Shown one piece after another: positions 54,626-64,000 of a stretch of DNA of 64,000 bases; the first letter of the stretch is position 1, and every line of letters starts with the position of its first letter. The position numbers were made by a program, and so were the translations under genes. This DNA is from Varroa destructor (lineage: Eukaryota; Arthropoda; Arachnida; Mesostigmata; Varroidae). The stretch is from NCBI RefSeq assembly GCF_002443255.2, contig NW_019211456.1:18647557-18711556 (forward strand), in the 5' to 3' direction. Under the pieces are notes generated by a model. That model saw nothing but the letters and a program-made list of their open reading frames with translations, was not told the DNA's origin and made no database searches.

Positions 54626-57600
54626 CTTTACGATGGACTAATCGGCCGATTACGTGGCACGAGCGGGGCAACATCGCATACCTTATCTACGAGACGGGCG
54701 GTAAGCGGTAAAAAATGGGAGTGGAAATAGGCTATATTAAAAGATCTCCTGAAACATTCCCAACATCCCCGCTTTCCTATTCGAAGAACAGAGTTGATAC
54801 TCCAAGCGAATATATCTGCGCTAAAAAGCCTGCCGTCGTAATACATTTTTCAATTGAAATATAAAGGGATATTTGTCTGATGCAAATGGAGCACCCCCAA
54901 TGATCCTATACGTGATAGTAAAAGTAGATCGCAAAATTCTCCGTACATTTTCGTACTTTCTAATAGAAATTGTGTTAGTTTAGACTGATGATGGGCAGGA
55001 TCGAACGAACAAGAGCATTTGTTTATAGTCGAAGCAGTGTCTTTTTTTTACATTTTAAGCTAACAGGTGGCTTTCAATTAGCTTTGATAGCTGAGCGTAT
55101 TGAGGATAGCATACGTTCGTTGTAATATATCACTAGCAGTCTCATCTGCGCTGCTTCTCTCCGGGTTTAATGTTTCGGAATGAATTGGAAGCTGATGGGC
55201 CAATAAGTCTATGTACTTGCAATATCTCAGTAAAGACGCATAAATACGTTGGGAAATCGTGTTCGATTCTTATTGATTAGAACAATATCATAAAAGAGTT
55301 ACTGATTACGAACAAATTGTATTCTCTAACTTTTCATACTATTGTACTGCCACAGGTTCAGCTCAAGAAGACCTAGGAACTCACATAAGCCTTGTTTTTG
55401 ACCTTCGGCACACATCGGAAATCGTAGAAGACGTAACTAACCCAGCGACATACACATTATGTAAATTTTGATGAAGTAGTATCACGTTAAAATAGATCTA
55501 GGCTCGGTCAGAAAGTGTGTATAAATAGTTACCATTGCTTATTCTGTGAGCCAGATTTAACTAGACAATGACGTAACGACACTTCTGCATAAATCATATG
55601 ACAATGCTTGATCGTGATAGCTGGCGTTGAGAAACCTTTACCTCAAGCTGTATGGAAGCATCAAACCTGGTTTCATTACGATTTCTAAGGACGACTATTA
55701 GAATATGTCCCTTTATCGAGCAACAAATTTTCGAGCTCTGCGGCAATAAGCAAAACATTTAAAGGTAAGAACTTGAAGGAATCGAATTGATTGGTTGTAA
55801 AAGTGTGTTCTTATCAAAAAAAAACTCTGAATACTTTGCTTTGGTAATGAATAACTAAAATAAACATTCTTGATGTATATTTTGGGAACAGAGTCAGGTA
55901 CTATCTATTTCGATAGATTTGTTGGATCCTCAACTTCGTTGTTAAATATTCGTTAACTGTCCTATAACGTGTAGACAGAAAGAACCGTAGGTCATAACCT
56001 CGTTCGTAGATGGATGCATGCTAGCAGTGATGAATTCTAAAATAATAAACGTGACACATCTTTATACGTGCGAAACAACGCATCTGGAAAGGTTGACCAA
56101 CCTCAACTATATATTACGATATATATATAAATGTTACGACAGGTAAAAACATGAGCAAAAAGATCTTATGTAAGCTTGAGCTGAGCACAAGGTGCGTCTA
56201 ATTATACATGGTAATTCTATTTTTGTGCAGGTCCTCTGGTAAAATTTGCATACATGGAAGACGCGTGTCGATGTTGAGAACTAGCGGTTTCAAGAGGTTG
56301 TAAATTTGTGTGATCCCAGAAGAGAAAGCTACATTAAAAGAACAAGTCAAAAAAATAGCCGTATCAGTAACGCAAAGCTGAAAAATCGTCGATTGTTTAG
56401 TGGCTTACGTCAGCGTTTGCAAGGAATCATAGGAGTTTCCTTACTCAGATACGTAATATATGCATAGTTACGTACTATTCAGCATCGATGTACACCTGTC
56501 GCAGGAGAAATTGTCCCAATTATGTGCAACTGAACTTTCAACCATATTTTTAAAAACCGTTTGTTATTTAAGATTCTAGAAAGCATTAAATGTGTGCCTG
56601 AAATACGTCGTATTACTGTAATGAGGGCATTATTATATGTTTTAGTTATGTGGAGAATGAAGATTCGCAAAAAATACATAAAATGTCATCTGTCAGGAAA
56701 CACATAACCAGTACGATTGTATACTAAAAAAACATCCTGCTCGGAGATATTTGCGAACATATGCATATATCGATGGCGATACTGCTGCGTTCCGAATATA
56801 TCTAACGAAGGTTCTACAATGTAAGTGTTCTAAGTTTGTTTCGTTCAAGGACTAGGTCCGCTATATGTAGGTCCGATGCCGACATATTCGACGCTTCCTT
56901 GTTATTGCTGAGTAGTATGGCTAGTATGAAACGAACACATCTTGTCTATCAGTGTAGCACCATTTTATCATGCATGCGTGCATTTAAAAGAAAGAATAGA
57001 AGTATAACTTCGTCTGAAGAATTATCTAAAGATTGTACGAACTTGAACTGGGCACGGGTGCTATCTCAGGCGACCAAATGTTTATTTCGCTGTAGCAATG
57101 AAATCGACCCTCATTGTAGGAGACGCACACGCAACCAGCGTGGCATCAAATAAGCGTTCCAACACCTGCGTTCAGTTCTATGGATACAATCCTTTGGCGG
57201 CGAATACCTTCAATGGGGATGGGCTCCCGAACGGCCGAGATTGAACGAACAAGTTTCAGTCTGATCTCTGTTCAGGCTTAGGGCATCTACTGTCGGAAAT
57301 ACTTTGTGTCTTTCGGCTTTCGTCGATGCGCCGCGCTGTACTGCGGAATCTCGATAACGACCCAGACAGGGAGGCCGAGAGAGAAAGCTCGCGCGACTCG
57401 TTGGTTTTTCCCGCATCCACCCACTCGTCTGCCCAACTACCACAAACTCCCCTTTCCCTGCATCCTGTTCAGGTGGTTGGGTGCCAATGGATGAACATAC
57501 TTTCATCCACTGCGCAGAGTTATAAGGGTGTCTGTATAGATCCGCAACTTAGTAAAAAAAAAAAAAGGCGCAGAATCGAGCGAGCGAAAGCGCGAAAAAG

Positions 57601-59984
57601 AAGATAATCAGACGAACCGTGCAGAGTAATCGTTCACGCGAACACCCCCAGCCGCGTATGGACGCTATATAGACACCCTAGACTGCGCCATACCACCCTA
57701 ATCCCAATTGGCAGTCGGTACAATTGAGTATGAGCGGTCGACAGTGGGGGATGGAACTTCGTTCTCGCTGTGAGACTGTAGCTGGCAGAATCCCGAACCT
57801 ATTTCGAAACGAGTTGCCAACCCGGCAGCAGTCCAGCTATGGCCCACTACTGAACAATCTTGAAGGTATTTGTGGTGTTGGGACGCTGCTATCCGATGCG
57901 TGTTTCTTGTCCTGTCATCGTCATCGAAATAGCTAAAAAGTGAACACTTTTCGTTTTTACCAGCCGTCACCGTCGTGGCCGAATTCGAATCACCAGCCTT
58001 ACTAGAGTTGAAATTTTGTTCAAGTGGCAAGACCTGCGGCAGTCCAGTGGACGAACTCGGGGCCAGACCTTGACGCCAATTCCCGCCAACCCAGAGCTCA
58101 ATGCAGCTCGACGAACTTTCCAAGCGTGCTTTCTTCCCACTGGGTGTGAGACAGAGTGGAATTGATTGGTTTCTACTATCACATTACCCTTACTGGCGGA
58201 GCTGAACGGGCCAGCAAAGTATCCTGCTTCGTGACAAGCACCTGAATGGATTGCGAGTTGGCAGCAGGAAAAAGTAGCGGGGATGCGCTGCGAGACGGAC
58301 ACAAGACAGGGAAAGAGGGCGTTCTTGTGCAAAATAGATTTCATCGTCACGCCGCAATCCATCGTTGAGTTTAGGTTCGAATTAGAAGCATGGAGGGTCG
58401 ACCTGGTCCAAATCGTACTTATCGACATTTAAGCGTAACGGACTTTCAGCTTACTCGCAAACCAGGGCAGGATCTTTGATCTTATCTGTCATCTTGGCAG
58501 ATACTGTGAACATTTTATACGCCACATGTCGATTTTCCTCAGCCTTCACAATAGATGACATGAGGTTAGATTGCAACATATCAATTGGAAATGACGTATT
58601 TAGGATTTTTTGAAATTATGCACACCTTCGTTTTACATTTATGCTAGAATATCTCCGTTCTGACGATTAACCTTTGAATAACACAATTTGACTGTTGCAT
58701 AGGAGCCCATTGGATGTCAATTCATGGGTTTTCAACAATAAGGGCAGGGTGGTTGCGGTCCTGAAGTCTATCATACATCCATCTGCCTGCCAAACTAGAA
58801 TGAAGATAATAGTAAAAGACGCAATATTGAAATACCACAACGGGTAAGGCAATTCTAGTAGGATAGTACAATTGACTAAGGTGGAATGGTTTGAGCTTTA
58901 ATTGTGCAATGTTTTGTGTAGCGATTGCCGAGAATACCAAAGAAGTTTTGAGTATATATTTATGTGCTTACTAATATCGAGACATAACCAAGGTGCGCTG
59001 ACATTACTGTAGAATGACCTTCGCCAACGTATGACGCTTGAAATATCTATCTTCGAATCCGACTGATGTTCGTCTCTCTTATAAGCTTTTAATATATCGG
59101 AGCTCTGCATGTCCGTTTTACAGATTTACACGATGTTTGACACTCTGTCAAGAAGTCCTTAATCTTCTTTTTAACACACTGGATTACTGTCATCGATTCA
59201 TTTGTTTTCTATTTTCAGCCGTGTCCTGTCTAACTTTAGCCATTTTTGGGTAATGACTATAGTAGGTGTATCGCTTTCATTATTGTTTGATGAGAAATTA
59301 TCCAGTTATTATATTATTAAAATTTTTACTAGTGTTTAATCTAAGGTGGTTTTCGTTCATGTAGACATGCTGGCAGAATTTACCAGCAATCGAGACCTTT
59401 TTTGCTGATCAGAATAAAAGAGGAAAAAAGTGTCCTTCAAAAATTTTCTAATTGCTTTCTGTTGTGAGAAAGCCAATATGCGTCAAGCATTGGTAATACG
59501 TTTGGGTCTTGACAAACACATATGTAGTTACTATACCAGACCAGTGTCAAACAGGCAAAAATCGACTGAATTTTATTATTTACTAGTGGTTCTCTGGTGT
59601 ACTGTCGATAGGAATAGAACATTTTCTTAACAAAAAGGTTTAGTGCCTAGTCTTAGATTCGTTTCTAACATAGGCCCCAATGTCCTTAGCGTAGTTTACG
59701 CACGCAGTTGCTGATCATTGTTTGTCATGTAAATGGTCTGCACTTTACGACAACACTATTCATGTCACTCTTGTATACAATATATGTGTACGTTCGCTCT
59801 CTACATTCCCTATATTGTACCATTATTTGCTAACCCTTTCTGCTATACAGGCATCGTCAACCCAGACATCAAATACGCAGCCGCTCGATTCAAACGGCAC
59901 CGACTAACCAGTACTGATCCCTACCAGGTCTTCGCCGACGAGCATTATTGGCGACGGCGCAAGACCGTATCACGTGTCTTGTAA
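54626..59984 (+). CDS. Four phase-matched exons, 3' end of an unrecognised gene
   Basis: Exons 54626-54700, 55356-55432, 56697-56820 and 59851-59984 join in agreeing phases (1, 0, 1) and end in TAA. All four have good splice signals: TTTGTGTTTTAG, ACTGCCACAG, CATCTGTCAG and TGCTATACAG acceptors, and GTAAGC, GTAACT and GTAAGT donors. Peptide landmarks are LRWTNRPITWHERGNIAYLI, THISLVFDLRHTSEIVED, YLRTYAYIDGDTAAFRIYLT and a very basic C-terminus (AARFKRHRLTSTDPYQVF and HYWRRRKTVSRVL). It is soluble-looking in this part. Upstream exons must exist, because the first listed exon enters in phase 1. A weak candidate is 54503-54552 (CQERCVFMSNPDDDRIR). I cannot name the family. Confidence 0.58.
56850..57153 (+). 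CDS. Alternative open frame of about 101 codons within an intron
   Basis: Just past the donor at 56821 a frame stays open for 101 codons to TAA (RSDADIFDASLLLLSSMASM, then CTNLNWARVLSQATKCLFRC, then a basic end). The AG at 56848-56849 would imply a 29-bp intron from the 56820 donor, too short to splice. It would have to be reached from another donor or be non-coding. It may also be chance. Confidence 0.27.
57206..58440 (-). CDS. GC-rich region with long overlapping minus-strand frames
   Basis: Base composition is clearly higher in GC than nearby DNA. Two minus frames, 57698-58123 (141 codons) and 57967-58428 (153 codons), overlap. The first is Ser/Thr/Asn-rich (NFNSSKAGDSNSATTVTAGK, FSYFDDDDRTR), like a disordered regulatory region. 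The second is Cys/Arg-rich and less protein-like. A GTAAAA donor-like site lies within the first. This could be the first coding exon and 5' UTR of a minus-strand gene, or a promoter region shared with neighbours. Strand favours minus by frame length only. Confidence 0.33.
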
Positions 59985-61194
59985 ATGCTAATCTATCTTC
60001 ATCGTATTCTGGTTCTTTGCCTTTTCCGCATGGCAAAAATAATTCGCAGCACACTCATACCTTACTCTCTTATGTTAAACGGTTCATCCGTCCGGATGTA
60101 GTTACACAAGCAGGGTCTGGGGGGCTACGGGTGAGGGGCATCATCACCTGAGAGAGGCGGGTTGCGTGCTAACGTGCGTGGCTTGCAGCGCAAGCAACGA
60201 TTACGTTACGCCAAAATGCACCACAAATCACCTTTAAGTTCATATTAACAGAAATAGAGATCAATAAGAATAAATTTAGCGTTACTAGCGAGTTGTATTT
60301 AGTTGATCAGTAATTGGATCTTTAGTTGTGGCCTCATCACATGGTCATTTTTTCGATGAATTCTGAGCGGACCTTTTGTATGTAAAATTATGGCCCATAC
60401 TTTTGTTACCATTTATTTTCTAATGGCCAATTTTAAATGCAAACTTTGAAGCTTTGCAGAAAGTAGCTGTGTACTGAAATGCCCAAGCTTGTCAAACACT
60501 CCGTGGAGTGATTTATTGGTGCTGAACGTATGCTTTAAAATATTGGCACCTCATACCCTTTTTTCCTGTAATAATGTATCCTGACGGTTGCACAGATGCG
60601 CCAATGATAAAAAAAAGGTGGAGGCGCTCCTGACTCCTGCCAAACTTCGTTCGGACCCATAATTCAACTTGCAAGGGGTTCGATAATGACTCTTGCCCGT
60701 TAATGATCTGAGGTTAAGTTTCAAGGCGTTCGTATTCTACCCTTGATACGAACCTTTGTGGCCTCGACGTTCAATAGTAGTGAACTACCAGATTATGCAC
60801 ACCTTGCTTATGTCATGTTTTATAGGACGAGTCCAGTCTATGTAATGGTAAATATAATTATTTATTAATTATCACATTAATATATGCCAATGTCTCAAGC
60901 TGAACTACTAGTAAATTAAGCACATTAAATATCGAAAACGTGCAACACTTGGATTGAGTCAATCAATATAATAATACGTGGCCATCTTCCATCAGGCTCG
61001 AATGACCATGTCATATCTATTAGCAAACAGGGAAAGATTGATTAATCTTATCTCTGATTTAAAATAAGGAACATAGAAACTTTCTATATGAGCACGTCCA
61101 GCAATTACGAATTAAAATATAGCATACCTATTATTTCCTTATAATATCACACGTACAAATATTACATATTATTAATTTGAGCGTATTCCTGAAG
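59985..61194. other. 3' flank and AT-rich DNA, no supported gene
   Basis: Downstream of the TAA at 59984. No exon with two good splice sites seen. Confidence 0.4.
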
Positions 61195-61299
61195 ACGATT
61201 TACCCTGATAGCGCCTCTATTTCGGCAATTTCTTCTCGATGCGTTGAATTCTGCTACATTTATGCCTTCGTGTTTGCCCTTTGCGGCCACATCACAGCC
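61195..61299 (+). CDS. Candidate exon with hydrophobic segment
   Basis: A GCGTATTCCTGAAG acceptor and a GTAAAT donor bound 35 codons in phase 0 at both ends. The peptide begins TIYPDSASISAISSRCVEF and continues into a hydrophobic run (CYIYAFVFALCGHITA) that could be one membrane helix. The donor is weak. Family unknown. Confidence 0.3.
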
Positions 61300-63194
61300 G
61301 TAAATATCTAAGTTCTCTAGTTACGCGACGAGTCTCTTGGTGCGGGAAACGTGCTATCCGATCTTTAACCGAGCTAAGTTAAATTCTTGAACCAAAGAAT
61401 ACGGTAAGGGTTGAGCTTAGTTGAAATTTAATTAAGAACAATAATTGTTTCAATCAAATCAGGTAAAACTATACGTAGGGCAAAACGAGTAGCGAACGCG
61501 AAGTGAGTTGTTTGTGTGGAAGCGAAACAAAGACTTTTTGGAGGGCTGAAGCTAATAAATGTTCAGAGAGGGCAAACTCTGAGGGCAAATTAGATAAGGG
61601 ATGCGTCCGAGCCCATTGTGAAATACAGCACCACTGTTTTCCCTTTTCGTTAGTACCGGAAAGGAAAAGAGGGCGCATGTCATGCTACTCCGTTGTTTCA
61701 TTTCGCTTCACTATTGAAATACAGCTGAAATACAAATCGGCGAAAGAGCATCCCCGAGACGGTACTGACGCAAATGATGCAGTTGTCCAAAGGAAGAATT
61801 GAGGAAACAGGCTTTTTCGTGGAGGTAACGCGGAGGACTTGAAATCGTGGAATTACCGGTTGCCAAGCCGGCGAAGTTAGTACGAACGAAGCACTCCCTT
61901 TTGCTCTGTAAGTAACGTTATTTGTAATTTACATTACTACTATTATTTCATTCGTGTTTTAGAGAAACGATGCAACATTTAAGCTATCCAACTTCGATGC
62001 ATTTAGTTGCTTTGGAAACACGGAGACTCGAATTTGTTCCATCAAAAATTCTGTCACGCTACTGTCAAACCATCAACTTTCTATTGGACATAAATAAGCT
62101 GCTTCTCATCATTGTAAGTCCATGGTCGGATTGAAAGGCAGAGTTCAGCGATATTAGAACTCGGCAGGTCGTGGGATACGTTGCAGGAGCTGGCTGTTGC
62201 ATATCAATGACTATCTTCGTTTGATTTAGGAATTTGCCGCCTTTTTGCTTTTCACAACACCTCAAAAAGCCCAGTATATGAATACGCTGAGGTTACGATG
62301 TCTCGAAACCGTCAAGCTTGTACTTGCCCTATTGTATTCGTAGACTGGCATAAGGGATAAAAGAGAAAGGAAGCGAGAGAGAGAGAGAGAGAAAAGGACA
62401 AGAAACGACGGAAAAGAGAGTGCGCTTCAAAGGACGCCTTTTTGTGTAGAAAGCACAACGTGCAATCAGTTCATGATTGTACGCAACGATTTCAGGGAGC
62501 GATCTTTCCCGATTCACTTTTTGCGACTCGAATCTCGCTGTGGTGTGCACAAGACTTATGCAATACACAGAACGATATGTTCATGGCATTCCTGCACGTT
62601 TCTAGCCTAAAAACGTTGTTTGGATTATCGACTATAGGGATATGAAGCGTTAAAGAACACCACCCATTTGCTAGAGCGTAAGACACAGAGTTTGACACGA
62701 AACACAGCCAGTGTCTCTGTATAGTAATCAATTGACATCTTAGTTAATTTGCCCAAGCTAATACAGTAATACATAGTAATCAGTTCCTCTACTACAGTAA
62801 TAACGTTGAGTAAAGGTGTCTAAAAGCCCTCAAGAATAATACGATCCAAGTTGATGCAGCAACTGGCGCGTGTTTGCTTCCATCAGAATGTAACCCGATG
62901 AGCTGGCCATCTGTACGCTGAAAGCAATGGTCGTCTTTTGTTTCATATGCGACGCGTATCTTTAAATGACCAAATTCGTTTAATTCCAGCTATACACATC
63001 TCAACTTACTTCAACTCATCGAGGCCTAGCTCAGAGGATATCGTCTGCCGTATAACGGACAGCATACGCGCATCTGGTCCACAGGTATTTCATGATGACT
63101 AATTGACTGAAAATCTTGTTGGTGACTCCTTTTTGCAGTTATCCTTTGACGAATATTAGGACAAGAGATATGTGTATGGTCGAAATATGTTCAG
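61300..63194. other. No firm gene; GA repeat at 62375-62393
   Basis: Around 61470-61800 both strands are open for 70-100 codons without a clear winner. At 62330-62730 similar overlapping frames occur around a (GA)n run. I could not support an exon. Confidence 0.35.
62375..62393. repeat. (GA)n microsatellite
   Basis: About nine GA units. Confidence 0.9.
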
Positions 63195-63312
63195 GGCCAA
63201 CCAGCCTGATACCGAAAGACGTCCCATGGACGGGAGAGTAAAACGAGATGGCCCTATGCAAATATCGTCCCAAATATATCAACTCTCGTATAATAGAAGC
63301 TCTATCTGCTAG
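63195..63312 (+). CDS. Weak candidate terminal exon
   Basis: After an ATATGTTCAG site the frame enters in phase 2 and reads ANQPDTERRPMDGRVKRDGP, then a polar end, to TAG. The dibasic KR could be a processing site. The acceptor lacks a good polypyrimidine tract. Confidence 0.27.
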
Positions 63313-63420
63313 AGCATTTGTTGAAAACAGAAGTTTGCACTCGGGGTGAGTCGTTCGTTGACTCTAGCCTCGTACGACCCTGCTCAGCGCCAAACCTGAG
63401 GAAATGTGTTTTTTGCTACT

Positions 63421-63455
63421 CTATATATATATATATATGTATGTATATATATATT
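63421..63455. repeat. (TA)n microsatellite
   Basis: TA units interrupted by TGTATG. Confidence 0.9.
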
Positions 63456-63909
63456 GTGAGGATGGCGAGAAATGCATAATTCGTTTCTAGTGTCGTTGTT
63501 GTTCCGTAGTAACTTGAAATAAACCCACTATGACCGGGCAGTAAATCTATAAGATGATAATAAGATATTTCCTGGAACATATATAGTATGTGTATTATCC
63601 ACGTATAAAAAAAAAGGTTAACTGATTGCTAAGTGTGATTTACAGTCAAGAATATAGGACTCGTCCAAAGTATCTATCTAACTTTTTATTTCCACCAACG
63701 TCCTAAATCCTTTCTTGAAAATTCTAATTATTACTCGAATATTCGAAGCCAGCGCACCGTTCTTTATCTTAAGATAATTACGTAGGCTGGCGGATGTGTC
63801 AAACATGAATACGTATATAGCAGACTCGTAAGTGAAAAATTTTTCGTTCATATATTCACTCGCTCGTATATATTTTCTTGTATATAGATTAAATAATTTA
63901 TATACTTAC

Positions 63910-63972
63910 ATGAAAATCGCCAATATCCAAGCAGTAGTGGTCAGTTGAGCAGTTTCCGATGACCTTTTCCAT
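63910..63972 (-). CDS. Small internal exon, 21 codons, at the right edge
   Basis: Bounded by an excellent acceptor (GCCGTCTCATTCTGCAG) and a GTAAGT donor, phase 0 at both ends if the ATG-containing frame is right: MEKVIGNCSTDHYCLDIGDF plus H. The two Cys and an NCS glycosylation sequon suggest an extracellular domain. The rest of the gene lies beyond the window and/or in 63.3-63.9 kb. Family unknown. Confidence 0.45.
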
Positions 63973-64000
63973 CTGCAGAATGAGACGGCATTGATGTCAG

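Noticed and set aside
63022..63095. tRNA-like start (GGCCTAGCTCAGAGGAT) near 63025
   Set aside because: It resembles an A box but no GGTTCGANTC-type B box or acceptor-stem pairing follows at the right distance.
1..64000. CRISPR arrays, prophage, bacterial operons, rRNA genes
   Set aside because: No regularly spaced repeats, no long contiguous prokaryotic genes and no rRNA-like blocks. The splice-signal structure is eukaryotic.

Overview
This is a window of AT-rich nuclear DNA from a small-intron eukaryote, most likely an arthropod. Coding capacity comes as short open stretches of 30-100 codons with GT/AG splice signals on both strands. There are no bacterial operons or ribosome binding sites, and several inferred introns are only 79-91 bp. 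The clearest gene is a secreted phospholipase A2 of the classical CCxxHDxCY / CECD type. A second exon ends in a motif typical of arthropod gustatory receptors. I suspect a chelicerate (mite-like) genome, because classical sPLA2s of this type are better known there than in insects, but this is only an inference.

Layout. 1-9 kb is gene-dense. A minus-strand sPLA2 (5292-7397) is followed downstream on the same strand by a phase-compatible chain of exons for an unrecognised acidic protein (975-4961). A plus-strand gene with one membrane segment (6917-9012) has an exon inside a PLA2 intron. 9-29 kb holds scattered single or paired exons, including a gustatory-receptor-like C-terminus (18591-18836), a two-exon minus gene (26137-26660), and a GC-rich, CAG-repeat-bearing island (20.58-21.2 kb). 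29-36.4 kb is mainly plus-strand, including a four-exon predicted 158-residue protein (32468-34865) and a Cys-rich terminal exon (36223-36390).

37.95-53.33 kb is a large direct tandem duplication, unit A about 6.2 kb and unit B about 9.2 kb. Each unit carries one copy of an intronless minus-strand gene for a serine/acidic-rich protein that I do not recognise. Copy B (419 aa) looks complete. Copy A (374 aa) has lost its C-terminus through a deletion of about 1.8 kb that ends in a TA microsatellite. The units differ by roughly 10% over most of their length but are indistinguishable to the eye over about 740 bp at their right ends, which suggests gene conversion or very recent exchange. Just left of the duplication is a nearly perfect 28-bp-arm palindrome.

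53.9-60 kb carries a plus-strand gene with four phase-matched exons (54626-59984). 57.2-58.5 kb is GC-rich with long overlapping minus-strand frames. 60-64 kb is sparse, with a clean small minus-strand exon at the right edge (63910-63972).

Limits. All splice assignments were made by eye without transcripts or database searches. Only the phospholipase, and more weakly the gustatory-receptor-like exon, were assigned to a known family. Other exon calls rest on frame openness, splice-site quality and phase agreement, and some low-confidence ones will be wrong.
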